Source: Brevipalpus yothersi
Taxonomy: Eukaryota > Arthropoda > Arachnida > Trombidiformes > Tenuipalpidae
Direction of reading: 5' to 3'
DNA: 64,000 nucleotides
Assembly (NCBI GenBank): GCA_003956705.1
Contig: QZCP01000161.1
Coordinates: 24,316 to 88,315, forward strand
Within the stretch, counting starts at the first letter, position 1. Each line of letters opens with the position of its first letter. Of this stretch, positions 48,238-60,012 are shown piece by piece. The notes under the pieces were generated by a model, which was not told the DNA's origin, did no database searches, and was given only the letters and a program-made list of their open reading frames with translations. Made by a program: the position numbers and the translations under genes.

Positions 48238-48596
48238 CAGGGTGTCCCAGAGCAATATGACCCATCTCAAACTTTCATACCTTTTGAATGGATTATGATA
48301 CCTTGATAATTCTTTCGGTTCCTTAGAGAAAAAATGTGTAGATTTTATGTGGCAGGTGTTTGGAGCACTTCTGGTAACTTATTAGCATAGATAAGCGGTC
48401 ATGAAGCCAAAAAAGTAGGTTTTTCGCGATGCGTGCAAAAGTGGGCCAAGCTATTAAAAAAATAAGGTCATTTTTGAACTTTTCATTAAAAATTACGTCT
48501 AGAAAAGTTCATTTGATAATGATCAAATAAGGAATAAAAAATTCGAAAAATACCTCAGAATCAAAAGCAGGTTCCAGTCCTGGCCACTCATCTGAG

Positions 48597-48980
48597 GTCT
48601 CGGTGGCCCAGTGGGCTCGGCCAAGTCTACTGGACACCAAAGTCGTGGATTCGATACCACCCTCAGACCAAAACCTCGGACCCATCAGTTGGGGGCTGAA
48701 AGACTCAAGCAAGCTCGTTGGTAAAGACCCAGTTCCCGAGTGAGGACGATACTCGGACGCTGGTAGAGATTCAAGTTAAAGACCGCCCCCGGCTGAGAAA
48801 GTTCAAGGCACTGGTTTTGCCAAAATTTTCAATGACTCATTCACCGAAACTTTTGATCCAAAATCATTAGGATTAAACAAAAGGATGCTAATCAATCCAC
48901 TCGCCATCGCCCATGGGTAACAGTGTAGTTGTTAAAAGCGTCCGGCGTTCAGCAATCAATCAATCAATCAATCAATCAAG
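48597..48980 (+). mobile_element. tRNA-derived SINE inside the transposon
   Basis: A polymerase III A box (TGGCCCAGTGGG, 48604-48615) and B box (GGATTCGATACC, 48647-48658) lie 43 bases apart, the spacing of a tRNA. A long unrelated body follows, then a (CAAT)n tail (about 48952-48979). Directly after the tail is another B-box-like GTTCGAATCCC (48982-48992), which may be a second truncated copy. Not a working tRNA gene, since the cloverleaf is not kept. Confidence 0.6.
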
Positions 48981-49108
48981 CGTTCGAATCCCACCAGCGT
49001 CGAATAATTCTGAGCGAGGTCATCATTGTAAGATAGTCATCATAGTCATCATAATCATCATAATCATCATTGTATCATAGTCACCCCCAAAGATAATTAG
49101 TTAGAACA

Positions 49109-50194
49109 ATGAGTGTTAGGTATACCGAGCCCAACAAAAGAGAGATTCCCAGAGTCTATGAAGCTAACAACAAGTCCATCGTCCTAACTCAGCGTGAGCT
49201 CCAGAGTTTGCATGGAATTAGGCCCAGTAAGAATACTATCAAGTCCATCTACCAGAATATGAAAGAGCATCAGCGACTCAGTCTAGAACATCCTGGCCAA
49301 TCCAAAACCGTTAGAACACCTGCCAACATGAGACGAGTCCGTGAGCTTGCACAAGATCATAAGCGCAAGGGTGAGCCAACGAGTACCCGAAGGTTAGCAT
49401 TAGAACTCGCAGAGGAGGGTCGTCCAATATCCAAGCCTACAGTCCACAGAATTCTGACTAAAGACCTGAGGCTCAAAGCATACCATGTAAGTAGGAAATT
49501 CGAATTGAAGCCTGAAGATAAGCCTCGTAGGGTTAGAATGGCCAGGCAGCTGTTAGAGATGATTGAAGGAGATCCAACCCTCCTCGAGCGCATAATATGG
49601 ACAGATGAGGCCCAGTTCAACTTGAGTGGGGCCGTCAACACCAAAAACACCATCTACTGGTCAGATGAGAACCCACACAAGACAGTTGAGTCCAGGCAAA
49701 TTGATCAGCGAGGGATCAAAGTATGGGCTGGCATATGGGCTGGTGGTAGAATTGGTCCGATCGAGTACGAAGGTTCTCTGACAGCTGCTAAGTACTTGGA
49801 TATGCTGAGAAACCACATCATTCCTCAGATCTACGAGTCAAGAAGACATTGGTACATGCAGGATGCTGCTCCGTGTCACAGAGGAGGGAGAGTCAAAGAA
49901 TACCCCTGCGGGATCTTCGGGGAAAGAGTGCTGGCAATTGGCTGGGATCCTGAGTGGGCTCCAAGATCACCTGATGCAGCCCCTTGCGACTTCTACCTGT
50001 GGGGTACCCTTGAGAACATGGTGTATGGACGCAGGCTTCAGACTCTGAGACAACTCAAAGATACGATCTGGCAGGAGTTCGATAACCTACCTCAGGAGCA
50101 CATAAGAGCTGCCTGCATAAGAAGTGTAAGAAAAAGACTTGAATCAATTGTAAATAGGAATGGGGCAGATGTACAGTTCGAAGAAGGAAGATGA
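49109..50194 (+). CDS. Tc1/mariner-superfamily transposase (apparent D-D41D)
   Basis: 361 aa with an intact frame. A helix-turn-helix N-terminal region (LTQRELQSLHGIRPSKNTIK, SKPTVHRILTKDLRLKAYHV) precedes the DDE_3 core: first Asp in IIWTDEAQFNLSG, second in WYMQDAAPCHR, third in SPDAAPCDFYLWG. By my count 41 residues separate the second Asp from the Asp of CDF, which would place it with the D41D lineage; counting to the Asp of SPD gives 36. It is distinct from the transposase at 30523-31611. Confidence 0.9.
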   Translation: MSVRYTEPNKREIPRVYEANNKSIVLTQRELQSLHGIRPSKNTIKSIYQNMKEHQRLSLEHPGQSKTVRTPANMRRVRELAQDHKRKGEPTSTRRLALELAEEGRPISKPTVHRILTKDLRLKAYHVSRKFELKPEDKPRRVRMARQLLEMIEGDPTLLERIIWTDEAQFNLSGAVNTKNTIYWSDENPHKTVESRQIDQRGIKVWAGIWAGGRIGPIEYEGSLTAAKYLDMLRNHIIPQIYESRRHWYMQDAAPCHRGGRVKEYPCGIFGERVLAIGWDPEWAPRSPDAAPCDFYLWGTLENMVYGRRLQTLRQLKDTIWQEFDNLPQEHIRAACIRSVRKRLESIVNRNGADVQFEEGR

Positions 50195-50684
50195 ATAAAA
50201 AAAATTTTTTCTCAGAGTTTTCGAAAACGCTTAAGGGATTTCGTCTCGTGTTAACGAATTTTTGGAGTTTTTACTAGGCTCTGAGCCACTTAGGGAGACA
50301 TTGGCTAAGCTCAGCATGCTTTTCGATTTGTGTTAGCACCATCCAATAGGCTTCCCATGTTAAAATTGACTGAAATCAACTTTTTTGTTCCTTATTTGAT
50401 CACTATCAAATGAACTTTTCTAGACGTAATTTTTAATGAAAAGTTCAAAAATGACCTTATTTTTTTAATAGCTTGGCTCACTTTTGCACGCATCGCGAAA
50501 AACCTACTTTTTCGGCTTCATGACCGCTTATCTATGCTAATAAGTTACCAGAAGTGCTTCAAACACCTGCCACATAAAATCTACACATTTTTTCTCCAAG
50601 AAACTGAAAATATTATCAAGATATCGCAATCCATTCAAAAGTTATAAAAGTTTGAAATGGATCATATTACTCTGGGACACCCTG

Positions 50685-51555
50685 TATAATGAGAGCTCCG
50701 ATCAAAAGGAAAATCACTTGGATCTCAGACTCTCACCGATAAGGTTAGTTGTCTGCCCACAGGCTTGGCCAGTGATGGCTAGCTTACGAGCTTACTTTCT
50801 CTTTCTCCATCACTTTACTATTACTCTCCTTTACGAGTCACTGTTAGGCGTTAGGCTCTACTCATATGCTAACTTATCATATCATTTTTGCAATAAACTT
50901 ATTTAACCTCCAGTCAGGTCCCAGAAACTATGTTATGCCTTGGTTTCATTCCTACAGGTTCAACAGCATCACTGATATCGGTTCTAAGTCCTCATTCAAA
51001 GCGCTAGAGTGGAATAGTCTATCGTAGGAACGTTTCCGGAGATTAGTCATCAACTTCAATTAGACGTATAATTAGTGTCATTAGATCTACTTGAATAATA
51101 TTCAACCATTAGAACAGTTTAGAACGCGATAGAAAAGATTCTCATCTCTAGCAAATTGCAGCTAACATCCTAGAGAGCTTAGGGGTAGCTTGCGGGTAGC
51201 TCCCGCGTATAGAGTGAAACTTGCAGAATCTGACCCAGGTCCTTCTGGAATGGTCTGATTAGGCTGAAACTCGTCCAGTATAGTTATCAATAATATATTC
51301 CTGATATAGAATAGTTTCAGGTAGATCAAACCACAATAGCCCAAGAAAATCAAGATTGAAAACAGACCTAATTTACCATAGAATAGCAATGCGCGTTGAG
51401 TTTTACCACCCTATTTCATTTCGGAATTCAATCAATTCAACAAGATAAACTAATATATCTGTATTTGTCTCGTTACACGTAGCAGAGCGGGGTTTCCTAC
51501 TCTTTTCGTCTGTGTATGGTAAATTGCATGCTTCCTTGAGGGCAGCCAATATTAC
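50685..51555. other. Region left of gag; possible LTR remnant, not delimited
   Basis: An AATAAA lies at about 50891 and a TCTCGTTACA stretch at about 51467, which could be parts of an LTR, but I find no second copy downstream of 53645, so no LTR can be called. No gene seen. Confidence 0.4.
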
Positions 51556-52698
51556 GTGCAAAGTGTTACTGTGCTCCTAGAACTCAGGTCGCTGGTCAGT
51601 AATCCCTTAAAAGAGTGTCTAATCGAGACGGCTGAGAAACGTACTTTTTCACCGCCAACGGTTTCATCAACCGATGTAATGAGACTGATAAACAGCCGAG
51701 GAATTCACTCACTCGCCTCCTACAATGGACCTCCTCGAGTCGAACTCATCGATTGGTTGTGCCAATACGACGAAATGGGCGACAACGCGGGATGGACAGG
51801 TGAGCAGAAAAAAAGATTCTTGGGACCGTATTTGACTGTCAATGTAGAGAAGAGATTTAAAATGAAAAAAATTAGCAAAGAAGGCTTACCTGAAGAATGG
51901 ACTGAAGTCATATCCATGCTCGAAGGTTGGGCTGTCCCCCCCCCCAATTTCGTTCAGTATAAGAGAAATAAGATTATTAGTTACAGGCAAAGAGATATCC
52001 CGGCAGCTAATTATATAGATCAGATGATAGCTTACTGCTACGATTTAGATCCTAATATGAAAGATAAAGAAGTTATTTACTTCGTATGGGATAACATGAG
52101 TCCTAATCTTAGATCAGCATTGACAACTTTTAGAGATAGAATTCTAACAGATTTCGTCAGCTCAGCTCGTCAGCTTGCCAAAGATCTCGAAAGCCAAAGT
52201 AACGTTCTCTTCGTGAATCAGGAAGCCCCAGAAATACCTAGAACTGAGTATAGAGAACCTCGAGATAGTGAGCCGAGAGAAAATTTCAGACAATCACGTC
52301 AAGATAATTATGTCCCTGATAGAACAAGAGGTAGATCTCACAATCAGTGGGATAATTATCGACAGAACAATCAAGATAGCATTCGTAGCCTTCTGTATAG
52401 ATTGAATAATCTTCGATCACCTAATGGCAATAGAGCCAGACCTGATGAAGATCACCCTAAGAATAGTGTGAGATACTATAATTGTGATCGACTTGGTCAT
52501 GTATCGAGGGAAGGTCCTAACGAGAGATCTCCTCGATCAGACCTACATGAGCAAAGAGTGAGCTTCCAGATTCAACGAGATGACGTTCGCTTGGCAGACC
52601 AATCGCAACGGCCTCGTCACCAGAAGCGAGGTCTGATAGTCGAGATCGTTCGGCTGCAGTTCCTAAGGTTCCAGGCTATCGTCGTGCATGCAATATAG
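51556..52698 (+). CDS. Retrotransposon gag-like protein
   Basis: 380 codons. It has a helical capsid-like centre (KRFLGPYLTV, DNMSPNLRSALTTF), then a basic Arg/Asn/Gln-rich stretch, and a zinc-knuckle remnant CDRLGHVSREG in which the first Cys and the last Cys of the CX2CX4HX4C pattern are not present. The true start may be internal. It overlaps the protease frame by about 117 bases in a -1 relation, as in many LTR retroelements. The damaged knuckle and absent polymerase suggest a dead copy. Confidence 0.65.
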   Translation: MQSVTVLLELRSLVSNPLKECLIETAEKRTFSPPTVSSTDVMRLINSRGIHSLASYNGPPRVELIDWLCQYDEMGDNAGWTGEQKKRFLGPYLTVNVEKRFKMKKISKEGLPEEWTEVISMLEGWAVPPPNFVQYKRNKIISYRQRDIPAANYIDQMIAYCYDLDPNMKDKEVIYFVWDNMSPNLRSALTTFRDRILTDFVSSARQLAKDLESQSNVLFVNQEAPEIPRTEYREPRDSEPRENFRQSRQDNYVPDRTRGRSHNQWDNYRQNNQDSIRSLLYRLNNLRSPNGNRARPDEDHPKNSVRYYNCDRLGHVSREGPNERSPRSDLHEQRVSFQIQRDDVRLADQSQRPRHQKRGLIVEIVRLQFLRFQAIVVHAI

Positions 52699-53645
52699 TT
52701 GAAGCTCGAGATTCGATTGTACATGCTCCACCCTTAGGCAGATTCGTGAAGTCTTATTGTGAGCTTAATGGAAGGCATTTTGATTGCTTGTTTGATTCAG
52801 GCTCAAACATTTCGCTGTTAACTTCTAAAGTCGTTAGCGTTGCTAAATTGAATATTAATGAATCTGATCACATTAACAGCCAAGCAGCTAACATGATGCA
52901 GATGGATACGCTAGGCTCAGTTACCGTAACAATTGAAATTAGGCTCTCGAATAATGATGTTGTAATAGTTTCAAGCAATTTTGTAGTGGTTGATAGCTTG
53001 CCATCAACGGATTTTCTAATAGGACAAAATATAATTGCCACTGCTCATCTCACGTTGGAGAATAATAAGGTATTCATCAGAAAGCCTGAGCAGTGTGTTC
53101 TACATATTGATGAAAACGTTACGGTACAGCCTGGAACATCCATTAACGTAGCCATGAAAGCTGATAAATCTAACGCTAAAGAACAAGACTACATTATCAG
53201 CACCCCTAACTCTATCTATCAACGAACTGGAGTATCAGTTCCTAATGGTATTGTTCATATGATTAACAGACAACTCTTATGCACTATTACTAACCTGAGT
53301 AATCTACCAAGAAGCTTAAAGAAAGGCACAGTGATAGAAGACTGTCAACCTGCTATCGAAGTTTGCCCTGAGATGAAATCATTCAATCAATTGGAACATG
53401 AGGGTGAGTTAGCAATAGTATGCCCAATTGAGCTGACAGAATCTGATGAAGTTTCTTTAAAGTCAGACGAGCAAATAGTCAAAAAAGATCCTGACCTCGT
53501 GAAAGAAATCGATTGCATGGATTGTAAGATCAAAGTGGGAAGAGATTTGACCTATTCAGAGCGATTTGATCCTAAGGGCACGTCTAGTTTTTGGGGGGAA
53601 GATTTATTGATTTTAGACCGACTTGCTCCACGTGTGGACAAATAA
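52581..53645 (+). CDS. Retroelement aspartic protease region (frame open from 52584)
   Basis: The frame is open from just after a stop at 52581-52583 and overlaps the end of gag. The first in-frame Met is at about 52746. The retropepsin active-site motif is CLFDSGSNISLL (DSG), followed by a flap-like region and IGQNIIATAHLTL, which resembles the second conserved block of the LTR-element proteases. After about 130 residues the protein continues in a region I do not recognise. A reverse transcriptase should follow in this frame, but the frame ends at 53645 and no RT motif is seen. It would cleave the gag-pol precursor in an intact element. Confidence 0.65.
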
Positions 53646-53689
53646 ACTATGTCTCATCTTAGCTAATCAATCATGGGAGATGAAATAAT

Positions 53690-54320
53690 CTTATCAGTAT
53701 TTTTGGGTCATTTCCAGTTTTTCCGTGGAGGAAAACCCTTAATTTCAGACCAACTTTTGCGCGGGTCTTAAACGTGGTGTGTCTACAGCGTTATCCTATC
53801 GGTTGCTGGAGATATGATTTTGTTTTCCCACTTTGGGGTCAAATCTCGTTTTTCTAGCAAGTGATACATCGGTTTTTAGCCATCTTATCACCATTCAAAC
53901 ACTATGCAAGCTTCTCATCTTATCACATTTTGATGAGAATTCATATGATGCCATTCCCATCTCGACGCTCATTCTTGAGATGTCAGGAATGGAGAGAATT
54001 GCTCTATTGAAGATAGTGTGAGTCTCAAAGAATTCTGATAGCATTTTCTGATCTCATCACACTTAATAAGACATGATAAGACGGTTTCATCGAAGTAGCA
54101 ATAGTCAAAAACGGTCGTTTTTGGCTCTAGCTCAGATTTTATCAGTACTCATCTTATCTATTTTCTGATGAAAAGCGCAGAATTGAAGCTTTCAATTCGC
54201 TAGCTCTTCACATGCTTGAGATATGGGAGATTCTCTGTCAATGCTCCATTCGACTTTTGGAAAAACTCAACCTTATCTGATCTTTCCAAAACTTGATATT
54301 TCTTATAGCTCCTATTCCAT
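53690..54320. repeat. Diverged relative of the foldback repeat
   Basis: The series of blocks GGCTCTAGCTC, ATCTTATCTATTTTCTGATGA, CTTGAGATATGGG and CAACCTTATCTGATC occurs in the same order and spacing as in one arm of the 27215-28905 element. The GGAGATATGATTTTG block near 53810 also recurs there. Identity is low and no inverted partner is evident. Confidence 0.45.
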
Positions 54321-56160
54321 TGAACTTACCAATAATATTCGGGATTAGGTTCGACTCTTATCCAAGAAAGAATAGAGAAAAACCTCGAATAGTCAAGTTT
54401 TCACCGTCAGGAGACTATATCTCTGAAGCGGGAGATGAGCTCATCACCAAAATCACTGATGGACACCTGGTGATAAGTCATGTCACGATGTTTCCAGCTT
54501 CTCATCAATGGAATTTCATAAGTTATCCACAACACACTATTTCTCAGCTGATAGAGGATAGGAAAGAGAATTCAGGCATGACCCCATCCTCAAACTTGTC
54601 GCATCTGATAATCACTCGATGAATAATGAACCGGGAAAGTTTAAAGTCTCCAACTGCGCAAGTTCGTTTTTCATTGGCAGATCAGGGTGATCCGGTTCTC
54701 AGGTGACGTTTCCTCAATTCACAGTCCTGATCTATGGATGATGAAGACTTGTGATAGACTGATGGTAAGCAAAGTTGAATCCATCCTCCATATGCTGCTT
54801 ATTTGATGACGCTAACTTGGCAATGAGTTTCTCGTAGAGCTCAATAGCTTAAATTATCGCTAGTTTTTCGAGTAGCAGTGTTCAATAAATAGAACTTTTT
54901 AATTGGTTTTTCCATCAGAGTTTGAATTTTCCATTCATTCTTTCCAGATGAATTTCCTTGACCATATATTCAGCTTGGTGAGAAACAACTTCTATCAACT
55001 GATTATACTTTTTTGGGTCATTGTGTGAAAAGAGCGTCACTGATGAATGATCGTCTCTCGTTTCCATCTACAATTGTTTCATACGCAACCATACTGTATG
55101 GAAGGTCCCATTTTCTTATCATTTGACTATTCTGTTTTGTCTTCCCGTCTCTGAGGATAAACAAACTCAGTTCGATTCCATCTCATACTTCGTGGAAATG
55201 CTAGCCTTATTGTACATTTTTATCTCTTCTTTCATGACCATCGTGATCGATTGTAGTTCATCGATTTCTCATTGTAGGGATGATCCTGGGAAGTTATCGA
55301 CAACCTTGCATCCTCAATGGATCAGCTATCGATATCTCAGAGGCACTTTATCATGTGTTTTGGTGGAAAAAATATCGTTTTGAGATAGCTTGTTAGTTAT
55401 TGGGGTGCTTCTATTCTCGATGGAATATACGTTCTGACTCTGGGACGATGTAAAAGTGTGTTAGAAGACTACTCAATGAAATGCATTGATGGATGAAATT
55501 CATCGAGAACAACAATATCCCCTCTATCAAAATCATCATATTTTTTTTGTTGTTGACAATTTTCACCACGGCGCTGCCTATGAATCCGGGGAGTTCCGCT
55601 TTCAGCAGAGAGGCTCTCCCATGCTCATGATCTGATTAATTCGATGTTACAAATCATCTATCGAAGGACAATGCTCATTATCTATCGGGAAACCATATTC
55701 CCGTTGATTTTCATCTGAATTGCCTATCCGATGCTATCAGGTGTGATGAGACCAAGAATGTGAAGAAGAGCTGTGCAGAAATCATGTGATCTTCATTTTT
55801 CACCTCGAAACGACTTATTATTTCACAATGGGAATGGTATTGTAAGAATGCTCATGCAACAACTAATAAGATGGGAGACAATGATCGAGATTGAGATGTT
55901 GAGGAGTAGACTCCAAAGTGGAGGTGCATGAACAAAATTTCCCCCTTCAAGATTTTCGAATGCGCCTAAACTGGATGTCGGAGGAAGATTTCTCATTCTC
56001 ATTGTGCTATTCAATCTGATGACTTGTGGATTCCTATCTTTTTCAGCCTTTTTGATTCGTTCTATCAGTTTTTCTTGTTAGTTGATAAGGATCGGATGAC
56101 TGTGGTTAGTGGATGAGACTGGAAATGAATAATTGGGAAAAGTTTAAATAGAATGGAAGT
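54321..56160. other. Non-coding stretch
   Basis: A 109-codon frame (54293-54622) and an 86-codon frame (55123-55383) exist, but neither has a domain, signal or homologue I can see. I see no further structure. Confidence 0.45.
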
Positions 56161-56463
56161 TTAGGAGGAAGAAGAGGAAGTGGAGGCCACTGGCCAGGAC
56201 GGCTCAAAATTTGGTTGCGAAAAATGAGCCAATAGTTCACTTTGTCGTTGGACACCGTCAGCCAATGTCCTAGCATCATGGGTTAGACACCAATCAACAA
56301 GGCTTTCCTTATTGTGCCAAGCTTTATGAATGTCATCCCCAGTGGGTAAGACACCATACTTTCTCTTGATATTACTGAGTTTTTTATACGCCTGTAAAGT
56401 AGCTCTGGTGTCGAAATAGGCTTGATGGCCTTGTCTGGGTGAGAGAGAACGGAAGACATCGGA
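56161..56463 (-). pseudogene. Remnant of an unrecognised gene family (pairs with 60013-60591)
   Basis: Read on the minus strand it gives LSPRQGHQAYFDTRATLQAY, KKLSNIKRKYGVLPTGDDIH and so on to a Ser-run and a stop at 56161. This matches the C-terminal two thirds of the plus-strand frame at 60.0-60.6 kb at most positions (for example KYGVLPTGDDIHKAWH and LLAHFSQP). Upstream of about 56463 the similarity fades, so the N-terminal part is lost. I do not recognise the family. Confidence 0.6.
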
Positions 56464-57574
56464 ACCTATAAGAAACGTCGGGACTCTTGAAGCACTGAGC
56501 TATAAGGGGAAGAAGACAACAAGCCTCGGATCCTAATTGTCCCAGAACAACAATTGAGGAAATCTTCGAGTTAATTGCTGGCCCATCTGAGACGAGGGAT
56601 CCAATCAACTACAGTCAACGATTCCCACTGTTCCATTAATTGTTAGTCCGCTCTTCTTCCCTCAATGGCTGGCAAGCCTCAAGTCTCCCACTTCCTACCA
56701 GTCAGAGTGGTTGAAGAGGGAACAGATTCAGATTGACCTGATCAGGATGTGGAAGCACATGAAGAGCAAGGTGATCTAGGAAACCTGGGACCTGATTCTG
56801 ATTATGATAATTTAGGAGCTGAACCAGACTTCGAGATGGTAGAATAAGAGGGGACAGGAGGTGAAACCGATTTTGATGTTACGATATAGAGCCATTCCTT
56901 ATGTTCATATAGCTGTGATGACCCAACTGGGCTTACAATCGTGCCTGAATGGTATGGAATTGAGATAAGATAAGTAAGATTTATCAAGCATTTATACCTA
57001 AAAATGCTCGTTTCTGTAAATCGCACATAGGTTTCCCTCCGTGAGAGCCAGTTCCAAGTAGGGAGCTCATGAAAATTCAGCAAAACAAAGAATTAGGGAT
57101 CAACGTGTCACCCCATGGTTGGAAGTATTCAAATACTGGGATCAGGAGAAAATAATTCAGCAAAAGGTGCTCAGCTGAACAAACTAAATCCTGTCCACTT
57201 CGATGATCTACTCGGTTATACCTATGTATTCATATGTATAGGTGATGTTGGGAATGCCCCTGAGAGTCTTGGGGACATCTCTTGAAGTTGAAAACTAGAT
57301 CCTCATTGCAAAAGGTTGCTATACTTTCAACGTGTTGAAAACAATTCTCTCTCGTAAAATTAGGAAAACAACCCATCATTTATATAACAAGCTCTGTCCT
57401 TCGAACCATGAACTCGAACAATTTGAATAAAGAGAGCGAACGTTCAAATATCCCACTGATATTGTGGATAAACTCATGTTATCTGAAGGACCGAGATCCA
57501 GCTAACTAAAATAATGATTTGGGATGGATCATACATCTACATGCAAAAAAGCGTGAATGTAAAAATTCAGAACG
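56464..57574. other. Gene-poor stretch with a weak acidic frame
   Basis: At 56663-56844 a plus-strand frame starts MAGKPQVSHFLP and is rich in Glu/Asp, with one in-frame TGA. It might be the N-terminal remnant of a nearby dead gene, but the evidence is poor. Confidence 0.3.
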
Positions 57575-58216
57575 AGTCTTACTCTGGAGAGAACAAAAGT
57601 ACAACTGCTCGAGCCAATGCTGTCTGTTCTCGCTGATGGTTATATCCATGAGATATTCCCTTACAATATCACAGAATCAAATGATGCAACTATCCTCAGG
57701 AGAATAGCTGATAGTGATCCCAATTTTTGCGAACATTCCCGTTGAGGTGATGTGTTCATTTTTGACCGTGGTTCTCGGGATGTGGTGGAAGATTTTTAGC
57801 AAAGAGACTAAGATGTTCATACACCAGCATGAGCTGCAGGTAAAAAGCAGTTACCATGGCGAGATGCCAGCTTGACTCACTCTGTAACAAAGAATCGTTT
57901 GGGGGTGGGAGCTGTTAACGATTATTTGACGAAGCGCTTCAGAGCACTCTATCTTATTGTTGGAAACACCAACATCGATAGCAAGCTATTTGAATTGAAG
58001 ATATCTTGTGCAATAATTGACAAGTATGGAGAACGCTTCATTTCTGATGAAGGGTTTACTGATAAAATGTTGAACAGTATCCAATCAAGGAAAGAAATTG
58101 AACGGAGACTCCAACCTACTAATGATGAGTATGGTCTTATCAGAAAGAGAGGGGAGTTTTGGAGTGTGAATCTTCCAGGAGAACTGTTGATCAACCATGC
58201 TTCCATAATGTCATGA
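57575..58216 (+). pseudogene. Decayed DDE-superfamily transposase
   Basis: Fragments in the plus frames spell a DDE_Tnp_4-like core: VLADGYIHEIFPYNITESND, ATILRRIADSDPNF, then after a stop GDVFIFDRGSRDVVED, and after more stops SVTKNRLGVGAVNDYLTKRF, ending LFELKISCAIIDKYGERF. The FDRG...RDVV motif and the order of blocks resemble Harbinger/ISL2EU-type transposases of arthropods as I know them. At least three stops and a frame change make it non-functional. Termini not found. Confidence 0.55.
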
Positions 58217-60012
58217 TGATATCTAGAATCGGGATGTCTCTGAATTGAAGATCCTATATGAAGAAGAATACCATTCCTCACTTACCGATAATCGATGGAA
58301 ATTTTAACCTGATTGATAAATTAGTTAAAATTGAAATTTAATTGAATTAATCCATTTTTGCCACAATCACTCATTGATTGATGACAAAAATGATAAGGAT
58401 GCGAAAGATCAAGACGTAGACGCTAACAATATACATTGTGAGACCTATTATTGCACCAGGACATTTTTTCGCCCAATCCCTTTTCACCTAATATCCATGG
58501 GCAGCTGCCTATTTAAGTGCATCGATGCATGCATTTATGCGTTTGAAGATGCTGCCTTCTCACCCAAGTAAGATCATGGATTCTCACCATCTCATCCGGT
58601 CGATACTTCCTCTGTCTCTAGATTCGAGCAATTATGGGTGATTTTCGCAGCATGCTGATCAGGAATCGCATTGAAGCCAACCGACAAATTCTCGAGTCGG
58701 TGGAAGTCCCTTCCAGGCAATGAAGGAAGCATGTTCATACATCTTTCATTGTTCTCGATAGCCAAGCATCTGGGCTTGATCTTCTAGCAGCCTTCTGTTG
58801 CACTTTCCTAAATTGCCTACGGACTATAAATCCATGTGGTCATATTATAGCGATGATCAAACTGTTGGGTTATCCTACTAGTAGACCAATGGCTGAGGAA
58901 CTGCTCAAGATTGAGACTGATCATGAGTTACATGATGAAAGTGAGTTGGAATGAGCAGGATACACCATGGAATGATGCATACTGTATTTGATTCACTGCT
59001 CAGTTGCATTGAAGATGAACACTTCCTCAAACTGTATCTCAGCAATCTTTTCCGAAATTGAAGACCTGATGAGAAAGTCTCCACAGCTGAGCCATGATGC
59101 TCTTTCTGCTCTCAGTCAGACTCTCTTACATGGAGTAGAGTATTTATCCAATGAAGTCTCTCCAATGGATCAAAAAAAGCTATCATTTCTCCATTTTCTC
59201 GACTCCTTTCACAATTTGCACCTTTGGAATAGTCATTGATGAATGTTCTCTGATTGCATATTATCTGTTCTATAAGGGAGAGCCCATGCTTGAATGGTGG
59301 CAGCAATTTCCGTTTGAAAAATTCACATTCAAGTGTCATGCATGATGCGATCTCGAAGTGACTCTCCGCTTTGCTATTCTGCGTTGATGGACCAAACTGC
59401 CCATTCAGTGTTGTCGGAAAATTGATTTTCCGGTGATAAAACAATTTTTGATGGATCGATAAGCAAAATGTTGATATACACGATAGATGTACTATGAAAA
59501 TACTAATTGAGATCTTTTAAAGAGCTAGGTCTCATTCCAGTAGCATTAGATTCTGGGGTGCTAGCCAAGACTGTATTTTTGCAACGTGATTATCACTCGA
59601 AAAATGTAACGAGACACGGAGGATGACAGAAAGACAAAAATTGAAAGCACTAATGTGTCCCGTTGAAATCTGTTAAAAGATAGTCATTTACTAAAATAAA
59701 ACCTGAAATTACTGAGTAAACTGTTCAAGGGGGAATAAGGGAGAATTCGACCCTCATCACCACTCTATGCCTCATAGCTTTATGCTTGGTCATGAGCAAT
59801 GATAATAGTCCCTGAACTCATTCAAGGGATTTCAGGCTATTCTGATCTAATCTACTTGGGGTCCTAACGGGAAGGCTCTACTCGTGCTTTTCTCGCTGTG
59901 AAAAAAATTATGATAAAATTTATAGAGTATCTGGCGCTTGACTGGAATATAATGATGAGGTCATCATAATGTAACCACCCCAAGTGTTATCAGTAGTGCA
60001 CATCTCCAGGAT
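58217..60012. other. Gene-poor stretch, possible coding scraps
   Basis: Scraps such as FPKLPTDYKSMWSYYSDDQT (near 58804) look coding but are isolated by stops. A frame at 58988-59239 has no recognisable content. No element borders found. Confidence 0.35.

Larger units (their letters stand above)
48238..50684 (+). mobile_element. Tc1/mariner-like transposon with 303-bp inverted repeats
   Basis: 2447 bases, flanked by TA duplications (48236-48237 and 50685-50686). The termini are CAGGGTGTCCCAGAG... and its inverted copy. The inverted repeats are very long: 48238-48540 against 50382-50684, with only scattered differences. One intact transposase lies on the plus strand. A tRNA-derived SINE sits between the left repeat and the gene. 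Confidence 0.92.

Noticed and set aside
48597..48670. Functional tRNA gene
   Set aside because: A and B boxes are present, but the acceptor and anticodon stems do not pair well and a long body with a (CAAT)n tail follows; a SINE fits better.
50685..51555. 5' LTR of the gag-protease element
   Set aside because: Some LTR-like signals are present, but there is no second copy in the window and no primer-binding site I can identify.
54293..54622. 109-codon frame as a gene
   Set aside because: No homologue, motif or gene structure; it overlaps the end of the foldback-like repeat.
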